From PMG-095 sp040348785 (GTDB taxonomy: Bacteria; Myxococcota_A; Polyangia; Polyangiales; Polyangiaceae), in the NCBI GenBank assembly GCA_040348785.1, contig JBEQTH010000045.1, positions 1 through 64,000 on the forward strand: a DNA stretch of 64,000 bases, given 5' to 3'. The position numbers and the translations under genes were made by a program. The notes under the pieces were generated by a model. It made no database searches. It worked only from the letters and a program-made list of their open reading frames with translations, and had not been told where the DNA came from. Below are positions 26,961 to 35,123 of this stretch, in pieces; position 1 is the stretch's first letter, and each line of letters begins with the position of its first letter.

Positions 26961-27987
26961 CGCCGTCCATCGACTCTGACGGCGATCGTCCGCTGCTCTC
27001 GGGCGGCGAGCGCCGTCGGAGAAAGTCTGCGATTTGCCGAGGCTCGGTGAATAGCTCGCGACCTTTTCGAATCGTCTTCCGAATGAACTTGGGCCGTCGC
27101 TTGGACTCTTCGCTGATCTTGAGCACGTATTCGCCGACCAGCGCCACGGCCAGCAAGTTGAGGCTGCCGAAGAACATCACCACCACGATCAGCAGCGAAG
27201 TCTCGCGAGCTCTCTCCGGATGGCTCACCAGTGTGTACGCTTGCTGGCCCGCTGCCAGGACCGACACCGCCACGAGCACGCATGCGAAGTAGCTCAGGAA
27301 CGCGAGCGGCGCGAAGCTGAAGGAAAAGATCGCCTTTCGCGCCCACCAGACGTTGCCGAGCCAACCATGAGTCGAGCGACCGAAGCGGCGTTGCGGTCGT
27401 ACGTAATCGACGCCGGTCTGCCTGAAGCCAACCCAGGCGCGGAGCCCGCGCAGGAATTGGTCCGTTTCGGGAAGCGCGAGCAGCTCGTTTACCACCCGCC
27501 GGTCCATCAGCGCGAAATCGCCAGCGTCGAGGGGCATGGGCACTTCGGAAATGCCGCGGAAGATTCGGTAGAAGAGGCGACAAAGCAGGGCGAGCAGCGC
27601 CGAGCCTTCGCGCTTTTGGCGGCGGCCGTAAACGACGTCATTGCCCTTCTGCCAGCGCGCATAAAACTCTGCGATCAGCTCCGGCGGATCCTGTAAATCG
27701 CCGTCGAGCAGGATCACCGCGTCGCCGACGGCGATTTGCATGCCGCTCAGGAACGCGCTCTGTGAGCCGAAGTTCCTCGAATGCTCGATGCTGATCACGT
27801 GCTCGTCCCTGGCCGCGAGCTCTGCGAGCACGGAGTCCGCGTCGTCGGGGCTCGCGTCGTTGACGAAAATGATTTCGTATTGGACCCTCAGCTCCGCAAA
27901 CACGGCGCTGAGGCGCGCGTGCATCAGCGGAATTGCCGGTGCGTCCTCGTAGCAAGTAATGACGGCCGACAGCGTGGGCTCAGCCAC
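26950..27987 (-). CDS. Membrane-anchored family 2 glycosyltransferase (GtrB/ArnC-like)
   Basis: 345 residues from GTG 27987 (GGAG seven nt upstream); this start overlaps the previous gene by only 8 bp. GT-A domain: 'VITCYEDA', 'FVNDASPDD', 'LLDGDLQDPPELI' (DxD) and 'VYGRRQKREGS'. Two C-terminal membrane helices (about 232-300) are as in polyprenyl-phosphate glycosyltransferases. It should charge undecaprenyl phosphate with a sugar that a GT-C enzyme (24109-26133) then uses, the same pairing as ArnC/ArnT or GtrB/GtrC. Confidence 0.9.
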   Translation of the reverse strand: MAEPTLSAVITCYEDAPAIPLMHARLSAVFAELRVQYEIIFVNDASPDDADSVLAELAARDEHVISIEHSRNFGSQSAFLSGMQIAVGDAVILLDGDLQDPPELIAEFYARWQKGNDVVYGRRQKREGSALLALLCRLFYRIFRGISEVPMPLDAGDFALMDRRVVNELLALPETDQFLRGLRAWVGFRQTGVDYVRPQRRFGRSTHGWLGNVWWARKAIFSFSFAPLAFLSYFACVLVAVSVLAAGQQAYTLVSHPERARETSLLIVVVMFFGSLNLLAVALVGEYVLKISEESKRRPKFIRKTIRKGRELFTEPRQIADFLRRRSPPESSGRSPSESMDGDED

Positions 27988-28888
27988 GGAGAAACTCCCG
28001 GACCGCGGCCGCCAACGGCTGCCCCGCAAGGCCGCTCTCCTCCAGATGAAAGCGCTGGCTACCGTAGCGGCCCGAAGGGTAGCCGGCCGCGGAAAGGGCG
28101 AGCAGCGCGCGGGGCGCTACACCCGATTCGATGAAGAGGTAGCTGAGGGCTTCGGCCAGACCGCAGGGGCGGTAGTGCTCTTCGATCGTGATCGCCCGCC
28201 GCTTGTGCTCGAGGCTCGTGGCAAGCTCCGGCGGCAAGCCCTCCAGAGGGAACGTGCCCACACTCCAGATCTCGAGCTCGTCGAGCACCTCTGGCGCCCC
28301 CATCTCGTACAGACCTTGTAAGACAGGGCCCATACCGATCACGACGCAGCTTCGACCTGCCTTGAGCTTGCGCCAAGGACCAAACGCCGGGATCTCTCCG
28401 GGGATCTTGGCCGGCATGCCGAGCCGCAGGTAGTTGGGGCGCGGGTCATCACCCATCAGGTTGACGATTGGCCCGACGTCCGTGGCCAAAAGCGGGACGT
28501 ACAGTTTGAGATTCGGTAGGGCCCGCAGTGCGCCCACGTCTTCCAAGGCGTGATGGGTGGCGCCCATGATGCCATACGCGTAGCCGCCGCCATTTCCGAC
28601 GAGCTTCACCGGCAGGTCGTGTAGACAGACGTCATTGCGAATTTGTTCGTAGGCGCGCAGCACCGTGAACACGGCAGCGCTGTAAACCCACGGCTGGTGC
28701 CCGGCGCGTGCCAGCCCCGCGGCGAGGGACACCGCGTTCTGCTCCGCAACGCCCGCGTTGACGAAGCGCTCACCGTACGCCAGGGCGATGCCCTCGAGCG
28801 CCAGGTAGCCGAGGTCACCGGTGATGAACACGAGATCGCTGCGCACCTCGAACAGCGTCAGCATGGCCTGGGCGAATTCAGCCCTCAT
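27980..28888 (-). CDS. Transketolase-like, C-terminal (pyrimidine-binding) subunit
   Basis: 302 residues. It has the TPP pyrimidine domain with catalytic Glu in 'GVAEQNAVSLAAGLA', 'AYGIMGATHHALEDV', and a C-terminal transketolase domain ('GPWRKLKAGRSCVVIGMGP', about 165-290). It pairs with the N-terminal half encoded just upstream (11-bp overlap), giving a split transketolase. Split transketolases in glycan clusters make unusual sugars rather than serve the pentose-phosphate route (family knowledge); the product here is unknown. Confidence 0.9.
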   Translation of the reverse strand: MRAEFAQAMLTLFEVRSDLVFITGDLGYLALEGIALAYGERFVNAGVAEQNAVSLAAGLARAGHQPWVYSAAVFTVLRAYEQIRNDVCLHDLPVKLVGNGGGYAYGIMGATHHALEDVGALRALPNLKLYVPLLATDVGPIVNLMGDDPRPNYLRLGMPAKIPGEIPAFGPWRKLKAGRSCVVIGMGPVLQGLYEMGAPEVLDELEIWSVGTFPLEGLPPELATSLEHKRRAITIEEHYRPCGLAEALSYLFIESGVAPRALLALSAAGYPSGRYGSQRFHLEESGLAGQPLAAAVREFLRG

Positions 28889-29696
28889 TTCGAGGGTCCA
28901 CCCGTGCGGCGTGCGCGCGTGTCAGGGCGTCGATCGCTTGCTCGTATTGCTCGTCGCTCATCGGTAGGTAGTGCGAATCAACGGTGTCGTGCAGGCAGCC
29001 AAGCCCGTTGCCTTTGACGGTGTTGGCGATGATGGCGACCGGTGTGGTCTGCGTCTCCCAGAAGCGCGCGCACTCGTCCCGCGCGGCCAGGAGCGACGCG
29101 AAGTCGTGGCCGTCGACCACGATGACGTGAAAGCCGAAGGCGCGGAGCTTCGCGTCGAGCGGTTCCAGCGCGAGCACGTCTTCTGTGCGCCCGATGGCTT
29201 GGATCTGGTTTCGATCGACGACCCAGATCACGTGGCACAGCTGGTGGTGTGCGATGAACAGCGCGGCTTCCCAAACGCTGCCCTCGTCGAGCTCGCCATC
29301 CGAGGTGACACAGAAAAACCGCTGCTGCTGGCGATTGAGGCGAGCGCCGAGGCCCATGCCGGCGCACAAAGACAGCCCGTGTCCGAGACTGCCCGTCGCA
29401 AACGGGATCGCCGGGATCGTATTGAACGGAGGCAGCGCGGACAGTGCGGTGCCGTCCGCATAGAAGGAGTCGATCTGTGAGGCCGTGAGCAGGCCTGCCT
29501 CGGCCAGAAGTGAATACAGAGCGGCCGCCGCGTGCCCTTTGGACAGGACGACCGTGTCGTCGTCGTGCATCCAAGCGAACTTCAGGAAGACCAAGATCTC
29601 CGCGCAAGACAGTGAGCTACCGACGTGACCCGCGTTGGCCTTTTTGTACATGGCCAAGAAGCGCTTCTTGACCGAGAAGACGCGCGCTTCGAGCAT
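28878..29696 (-). CDS. Transketolase-like, N-terminal (TPP diphosphate-binding) subunit
   Basis: 272 residues. 'ANAGHVGSSLSCAEIL', 'LSKGHAAAALY', 'GSLGHGLSLCAGMGLG' and 'SDGELDEGS...DRNQIQ' are the TPP/Mg-binding blocks of the transketolase N-terminal half; the usual GDG is SDG here. Overlaps its partner subunit by 11 bp. The first ATG at 29696 gives the expected N-terminus. Gap to the GH54 gene upstream is 34 bp, so it may be co-transcribed with it. Confidence 0.9.
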   Translation of the reverse strand: MLEARVFSVKKRFLAMYKKANAGHVGSSLSCAEILVFLKFAWMHDDDTVVLSKGHAAAALYSLLAEAGLLTASQIDSFYADGTALSALPPFNTIPAIPFATGSLGHGLSLCAGMGLGARLNRQQQRFFCVTSDGELDEGSVWEAALFIAHHQLCHVIWVVDRNQIQAIGRTEDVLALEPLDAKLRAFGFHVIVVDGHDFASLLAARDECARFWETQTTPVAIIANTVKGNGLGCLHDTVDSHYLPMSDEQYEQAIDALTRAHAARVDPRNEG

Positions 29697-29730
29697 CCTG
29701 CATTCGGCCGTGGCGGGCTCGCCTTTCAGA

Positions 29731-31605
29731 CTACTTGCCGTAGCCAGCGCTCACGATGTTTGCGTGGACTGCGCTGTCGGTCGCGTCGGACGGATAGCCA
29801 GCGACGATCGCGCCCTCGTAGAAGGTGCCCTGACTGCCGTTGTTGTTGCTGTAACAGCAGTCACCGCCGCTGCCGAGCACGATGGAGCCCTGCTTTTTCA
29901 TCGGCTTCTTCCCGGCGGGGAGCGAGCCGCTGTAATACGTGTTCAACGGCAGCACGGTCGCGTCGGCGGCCTTCAGTGCGAAGTCCGAGGTGCCATTGTT
30001 CTTTTCCATGGCGGTAACGTACGTGGACGTCTGGCTCATCAAGTTGTTGTTCTTGCCGCCGCTCCCCTGAGCAATCATCCCGTCTTCCATGTCCGCCATC
30101 ACCCAGGGGCCCGTGCCGGCTCCGGTGGCCCATTGCGTCGAGCTTCCGAAGTAGAGGGCGTCCATCGAGGGGCCAGCCACGTAGGTTCGGCTCACTTCGC
30201 CGTTGCCGTAGTCGTAACAGCAGCCCCCGTTGAAGTGCTTGCCGCTGGTCACGATGTAGATCCCTTGCGGCGCGCTGCCGGTGGGCATGCCGGTCTTCGA
30301 GCCGTCCCTCCAATAGGCTTGGGCAGTCTTCGTGTAGAGCGAGTACACCTTGTGACCTCCCACCATCAGTGATTCCGCAGTGGCGCTCGCGGCAGTCATT
30401 CCCGAATGGCCGGGGTGCGCGTTCGCGCCCTCCCCCAAAATACTGTCGGGGGTCTCGGCTTCGAGAAAGTTACCGTGCCCGGATTGATCGTACACGCGAA
30501 TGATGGTGCACGTAGTTCCGGTACAGAACGAGTCTTGGACGGAGGAGTTGGCGTATCCACCTGGAGCGAGCACCGGAATGTCTTTGGTGGTGCCGTCGGA
30601 CGCGCGCTTCACTTGATACAGGTTGCCGCTATACGATGCGAGCAGCGCCCGCACGGTGCTGTGCGCCGCGACACAAGTATTGTTGGCCGCGGCGTAGATG
30701 TCGCAGGGCAGGTTGCCCACGGGAGCTCCGCCCGCAGTGCCGCCGGAGCCGCCCGTCGCCCCGCCTCCAGCACCTGCCGCGCCGCCACCCGATGCACCCG
30801 CGCCTCCTGTCGCTTGCGCTCCGCCGGATCCGCCGGTCGACGAACCGCCACCGGCGCCACCCGTGCCATCTCGCATCAGCACGACCGAGCCCGATAGGGC
30901 CGACAACTGCGGCGTCACTGTGAGCGTGTCTCCAGCAGCGCAGTACGCATAGCTCAGGTCATTGTTCGTCACGGTGGTGCCGGAAGTCGTGAAGTTCCCC
31001 TGGGTCATCGGTTGGTCAGCGACGAACCCGATGCCATGGTCGCGATCGACGCTGACTGCGCAACTACACTGGCCATTCGTAGTGGTGCAAGCCGAGCTGG
31101 TCCAACCCAACACCTTGAAGAGATCCGACGTATTTTCGCAAGGGACGGGCACCGACGAAACGGAAAGGCACTGCGGAGACAGCGGGAACGTGGCCGAGCC
31201 CGTAGTCCTCGTATGATCAGTCGAAGTTCCGTCGGCGTTCGCGACGATAGAGCCAGTCGTGCTCAGCGTACCGGTCACCGGCACGCTCGCACAGCCCAAG
31301 CTCAAGAGGGAAACGTCCAGAGCGCCCGACAACTTCAGGCAGGACGACGCTACGGTCCACGATCCGACGACGCTACCGCCGCACGCGGCCACGTTGCTGC
31401 ACGTGCCAGTTTCAGCGCCGGCGCCGGCGCCCGCTCCACCAGGGCTTGGGGAGCCGCCGCTGCCGTTCGCTCCGCCAGACGAGGAACCCGCCGTGTTCCC
31501 CGCCCCCGCGCTCGAGCTACTCCCCGAACCGTTGCTACAAGCCGCTAGCGTCGCCAGCGAACTGAGAGCAAACACAGCGACGAGCGCGAGATATCCGTTA
31601 CCCAT
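29731..31605 (-). CDS. GH54-type alpha-L-arabinofuranosidase lipoprotein, two-domain
   Basis: 624 residues. Lipobox 'LAAC' (Cys about 23), Gly/Ser linker, then a ~150-residue Cys-rich domain beginning 'CGGSVVGSWTV' that I know as a recurring myxobacterial lipocalin-like module. After a second Gly/Ala linker comes the arabinofuranosidase B catalytic domain: 'CDIYAAANNTCVAAHST', 'QDSFCTGTTC', 'IRVYDQSGHGNFLEAE', 'GGCCYDYGN'. It should release arabinose from arabinoxylan or arabinan outside the cell. GGAAGGT precedes the ATG. Compare the shorter paralogue at 44932. Confidence 0.88.
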   Translation of the reverse strand: MGNGYLALVAVFALSSLATLAACSNGSGSSSSAGAGNTAGSSSGGANGSGGSPSPGGAGAGAGAETGTCSNVAACGGSVVGSWTVASSCLKLSGALDVSLLSLGCASVPVTGTLSTTGSIVANADGTSTDHTRTTGSATFPLSPQCLSVSSVPVPCENTSDLFKVLGWTSSACTTTNGQCSCAVSVDRDHGIGFVADQPMTQGNFTTSGTTVTNNDLSYAYCAAGDTLTVTPQLSALSGSVVLMRDGTGGAGGGSSTGGSGGAQATGGAGASGGGAAGAGGGATGGSGGTAGGAPVGNLPCDIYAAANNTCVAAHSTVRALLASYSGNLYQVKRASDGTTKDIPVLAPGGYANSSVQDSFCTGTTCTIIRVYDQSGHGNFLEAETPDSILGEGANAHPGHSGMTAASATAESLMVGGHKVYSLYTKTAQAYWRDGSKTGMPTGSAPQGIYIVTSGKHFNGGCCYDYGNGEVSRTYVAGPSMDALYFGSSTQWATGAGTGPWVMADMEDGMIAQGSGGKNNNLMSQTSTYVTAMEKNNGTSDFALKAADATVLPLNTYYSGSLPAGKKPMKKQGSIVLGSGGDCCYSNNNGSQGTFYEGAIVAGYPSDATDSAVHANIVSAGYGK

Positions 31606-31949
31606 AATGACCTTCCAAAGAAATCCGCTGTGGGGTTTGTCGGTCTGATTCGCGAATTGTCATGAAAAACGACGCGCTTCGAAATTGGCTTGAATCGAGC
31701 CAATTTCCGGCGCCGGTTCGCAAGCAAACCGATGATGAATCGCGCGCGCCCAACGCGTAATCGCGATCTGCAGAGTCAACGGCGCTTTACTGGCAAAGCG
31801 AAATACATCCATCGACATGGACGCTGTGGTGCAGTTGCGCTATTCATGAATGAACGATTACGGAACCGCTCCTCGCGTGTCCCGACGCCGTTCGCGCATC
31901 TTGCGCATCCCAGCCAATTCGAACCGGCGTGATGCGCCCCAACTCCGAG
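31606..31949. other. Divergent intergenic region between GH54 and CE1 genes
   Basis: 344 bp without a credible gene. It holds the perfect dyad at 31681-31707 and a 10-bp palindrome ATTCATGAAT at 31842-31851. Both flanking genes are secreted polysaccharide-active enzymes and read outward, so shared regulation is likely. Confidence 0.6.
31681..31707. promoter_or_regulatory. Perfect 10-bp inverted repeat, candidate operator
   Basis: GAAATTGGCT (31681-31690), 7-nt spacer, AGCCAATTTC (31698-31707): perfect dyad, AT-rich against a GC-rich background, 76 bp upstream of the GH54 start (minus strand) and about 240 bp before the CE1 gene (plus strand). Length and spacing fit a dimeric repressor/activator site. 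No T-run follows, so a terminator is less likely. Confidence 0.55.
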
Positions 31950-33062
31950 ATGAGGACCATGCTTCGACACCACGCCACTTTCGCCGTGCTCTTCCTCGCA
32001 GCCGTGCTCGGCTGCTCTTCGACAGACGAGCCCGGGACGCCCGGTGGGGCTGGCGTGACCACGGCAGGGTCAGGCGGTGGCGGCGCGGCGGGTGCCAGTT
32101 CCGCTGGCGCACCGCCCAGCGCAGGTGCGGCCCCCACCCCCACCGCGGGTGCGCCAGGCAACGGCGCCGGAGGTAGCGGCGGCGGTGCCCTCGGTGGAGC
32201 CGGGGCGAGCAACGGCGGCGCTGGTGCAGCAGGTTCGTCCACGAGCGGCGCTGGTGGCGGCACATCGGGCGGAGCCGCTGGCGCGGCCGGCGGCGGTTCC
32301 ACGGGGCAGGTCATGCCCAGCGCTGGCTGCGGCAAGTCGGGTCGGCCCGCGAACGGCAAAATCACCGTCGCTAACCAGGAGATCATTGATTTTCCCGCGT
32401 CTTACGACGGAACTAAGCCGTTCCCGTTGCTCATCGCACTGCATGCCTGCGGCAACCCGAACACGCAGTGGGAAGGGCTCGTCAAAGGCTCGGCGTTCGA
32501 GACCGAATACGTGCGCCTGATGCCGAACACCAGTGACTCCGGCCAGTGTTGGTCGAACTACAACAACAACATCGCGCGCATCCTCAAACAGTACGACGAC
32601 GTGCTGGCCAACTACTGCATCGACACGAGTCACGTGTTCGGCGTGGGCCACAGCTCTGGCGCGCAGATGCTCGTCAATACGCTATCCCACAAGAGTGACG
32701 CGCAGCACCTGAACTTCAGGGCCGTTTCCCCAGTGGCCGCCGACCCGTTCAACGTCGCGATCCCGATCCCGGTTCTCTACATCGACGGCATCATGGACAA
32801 CCAACGCAGCGCTGACTCCGCCAAAAATGCGGTCGCCAAATTCCGCGCGGCAAACATGTGTGCTGACACTTTCAAGACCTACACGCCCATCATGGGCTGC
32901 ACGAGCAGCGGCATGCAGGTCGACCCCGGCTGCAAGATTTACGACAACTGCACCAAGCCAACCATCTGGTGCGCGCACAACGACCCGAACTACAGCGGCA
33001 CTCAGCACGGCGTGCCCTGCTTCGGAATCAAAGCGATCTACGATTTCTTCAAGACGATTTGA
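31950..33062 (+). CDS. CE1-type esterase lipoprotein (feruloyl esterase-like)
   Basis: 370 residues from ATG 31950; ATGs at 31932 and 31959 are also possible and all keep the signal. Lipobox 'VLGC', then a Gly/Ala/Ser linker to about residue 130. The esterase domain starts 'GCGKSGRP' and has 'LHACG' (oxyanion region), nucleophile in 'GVGHSSGAQM' and 'PVLYIDGIMDNQR'. It is the same family as the gene at 22453 with low sequence identity, so probably a different ester specificity. Likely acts on feruloylated or acetylated hemicellulose. Confidence 0.85.
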   Translation: MRTMLRHHATFAVLFLAAVLGCSSTDEPGTPGGAGVTTAGSGGGGAAGASSAGAPPSAGAAPTPTAGAPGNGAGGSGGGALGGAGASNGGAGAAGSSTSGAGGGTSGGAAGAAGGGSTGQVMPSAGCGKSGRPANGKITVANQEIIDFPASYDGTKPFPLLIALHACGNPNTQWEGLVKGSAFETEYVRLMPNTSDSGQCWSNYNNNIARILKQYDDVLANYCIDTSHVFGVGHSSGAQMLVNTLSHKSDAQHLNFRAVSPVAADPFNVAIPIPVLYIDGIMDNQRSADSAKNAVAKFRAANMCADTFKTYTPIMGCTSSGMQVDPGCKIYDNCTKPTIWCAHNDPNYSGTQHGVPCFGIKAIYDFFKTI

Positions 33063-33374
33063 GCAGCCGCTCTGACCGTCAGGCCCAGAACTTTCGCGTC
33101 ATACGGAATTGCGAGCCTGGGCGCGTATCCCACCCGTGCCTTCATGGGCAACTAATCAAAAAAAAGAACGGCTTCCGACGCTTTGCGCGACGGAAGCCCG
33201 TTCACTTCCACACTGCCCAGGTAGACCACTAAGTCGGTGGCCAACCGGCTTGGCAGCGCTCGCGATGATGAAGAAGCGCTACTCAGCGCCTGCTTGCGCG
33301 CGCGTCGGCGATCAGAACATCGCGACCCGGGGATGGATAAGGCAGATTCCTTTCATGTCGACAAGGAGCTCTCG
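33063..33374. other. Intergenic region before the DUF1592-type gene
   Basis: 312 bp. Contains the leftward terminator above; the remainder (33203-33374) shows only the AAGGAG ribosome-binding site for the gene at 33375. No promoter was recognised. Confidence 0.5.
33158..33202 (-). terminator. Rho-independent terminator read on the minus strand
   Basis: The stem pairs ACGGCTTCCG (33168-33177) with CGGAAGCCCGT (33191-33201, one bulged C) around a 13-nt loop. Eight A's at 33158-33165 lie on its left, so on the minus strand the hairpin is followed by eight T's: a classic terminator, but for leftward transcription. No minus-strand gene is seen to its right until beyond 37.7 kb. Confidence 0.6.
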
Positions 33375-35123
33375 ATGACGTTTCGATATCTGAACTTCGG
33401 CGCCTTGACGCTGGCCATAGCCGCTGCCGCCTGCACTGGGGTCGTCACCGATTCGGGCTCTGACGCCCCGACCATCCCGGGCCAAGGCACCGCGGCTGGA
33501 ACTGGGGTGGGTTCCGGCTCCAACACTGGGACCGGAGGCGGCTCGAACCCAGACGGCGCAGGCGCCACGGGCGCTGGCGCCGCGACAGGCGACATCGCGA
33601 GCAAGCTGAAGCTGGACGGGAACCCCAGCTACTTCCGCGTCGTCCGCCTCACCAACGACCAGTGGACCAACAGCGTGCAGGGCGTGCTTGGCTTGGCCTC
33701 GCCGCCGACCCTGGCAGACGCCTTCCTCGACGCCGTTGCTGGCACGACGGACTTCACGAACAACGAGCAAGTGCTGAGTGTCGATAGCCGGAGTTGGTCC
33801 GATTACGAGACAGCCGCAGAGACGCTCGCGGCCCAGTTGCTTTCGGATCCCACACAACTGAGCAAGCTGTACTCCGGCACTGACGGCGCCGGCTTCATCG
33901 CTACCGTGGGGCGTCGCGTGTACCGCCGGCCGCTCACCGACACGGAGAAGGCGTCCTATCAGAAGCTGTACGACACGGGCTCGGCTACTTCGGGTAGCCA
34001 GAGCGCGTTCGCCAAGGGCGCTTCGCTCGTGTTCGAAGCCATGTTGCAGTCGCCCTATTTCTTGTATCGAACCGAGCTCGGCGCGGTCGGTGCTCCCCTC
34101 TCGGCTTACGAGATGGCCGCGAAGCTCTCGCTGCTTTTCCGAAACACCGCGCCGAACGACGCTCTGCTCGACGCAGCAGCCGGCCCAGGCAAGCTCGACA
34201 CCGCTGATGGCGCCGCCGCAGTAGCGCAGACCATGCTGGAGGAGCCTGCAGCCAAACAGGTGATGCGCAACTTCCACGGGGAGTTCCTGCGCTTCAAGAA
34301 GTTCGACGAGCTCAGCAAGGTCGGTGTTCCTACCTACAACCCGGCGATCAATCCCGAGCTCAAGGAAAGCTCGTTCCTGTTCTTCGACAAGATTTTCAGC
34401 CAAGGGTTGGGCGTCAAAGACATCTTCTTGGCTACCTCGGGGTTCGTCGGACCCAACATGGCGACGCTGTACGGCGGCGGCATCTCCGCACCTGCGAGCG
34501 GTCTGGTGGAGAGCAAGCTCGACGTCAATCGCGTCGGTTACTTCACCCAGCTCCCGTTCCTCGTGCTCTACGGCCACAACGACGTGCCCGATTCGATTCA
34601 CCGCGGCGTCAGCATGGCGTTGGATGTGCTGTGTGCGCCGCTTGGCCCGCCCGCACCGGATATCCCGCCGCTCCCCGCGACCATGCCCGGGCAGACCAAC
34701 CGCATGCGTGTCGACGCGCACACCAAGGGCTGCGGCACGATCTGCCACAACAACATGATCAACCCCCTGGGCTTTGCCTTCGAGAACTTCGATGGCATGG
34801 GCCAGTACCGAACGACCGAGAAGAACGGCGATCAAGACCTGCCGATCGACAGCAGCGCATCATTTGCGTTCGTCGACGGCACGAAGAGCTACCAAAACGC
34901 GGCTGACTTCATGAAAGTGATGGCAACCGACCCGCAGACCCACCTTTGCTACTCGAAGAAGCTCGCAAGCTTCGGTCTACAACGCGACATCATCCCGGCC
35001 GACTTGCCTTTGGTGACACAGCTCGCTTCCATTAGCGAGTCGGGCACCGGCTCGGTGAAGCAGGTGCTGGTCGACCTGGTCAAGCAGGACGCATTTAGGA
35101 CGCGCTCCGGAGGTGCACAGTGA
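33375..35123 (+). CDS. DUF1587/DUF1595/DUF1592/DUF1588/DUF1585 lipoprotein
   Basis: 582 residues; AAGGAG 6 nt before the ATG decides the start. Lipobox 'AAAC' (Cys about 20) and Gly-rich linker. Then in order: DUF1587 ('RVVRLTNDQWTNSV'), DUF1595 ('GRRVYRRPLTDTEK'), DUF1592 ('ASLVFEAMLQSPYFLYR'), DUF1588 ('FLVLYGHNDVPDSIHRG', then 'CGTICHNNMINPLGFAFENF') and DUF1585. DUF1588 normally has CxxCH; here it is C-GTI-CH with three spacers. Planctomycete and myxobacterial proteins of this type always pair with DUF1552, as here (4-bp overlap). Biochemical role unknown; a redox-linked envelope role is suspected. Confidence 0.9.
   Translation: MTFRYLNFGALTLAIAAAACTGVVTDSGSDAPTIPGQGTAAGTGVGSGSNTGTGGGSNPDGAGATGAGAATGDIASKLKLDGNPSYFRVVRLTNDQWTNSVQGVLGLASPPTLADAFLDAVAGTTDFTNNEQVLSVDSRSWSDYETAAETLAAQLLSDPTQLSKLYSGTDGAGFIATVGRRVYRRPLTDTEKASYQKLYDTGSATSGSQSAFAKGASLVFEAMLQSPYFLYRTELGAVGAPLSAYEMAAKLSLLFRNTAPNDALLDAAAGPGKLDTADGAAAVAQTMLEEPAAKQVMRNFHGEFLRFKKFDELSKVGVPTYNPAINPELKESSFLFFDKIFSQGLGVKDIFLATSGFVGPNMATLYGGGISAPASGLVESKLDVNRVGYFTQLPFLVLYGHNDVPDSIHRGVSMALDVLCAPLGPPAPDIPPLPATMPGQTNRMRVDAHTKGCGTICHNNMINPLGFAFENFDGMGQYRTTEKNGDQDLPIDSSASFAFVDGTKSYQNAADFMKVMATDPQTHLCYSKKLASFGLQRDIIPADLPLVTQLASISESGTGSVKQVLVDLVKQDAFRTRSGGAQ

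Noticed and set aside
31842..31851. ATTCATGAAT palindrome as an operator
   Set aside because: Ten bases without spacer or second copy; expected by chance in a window this long.
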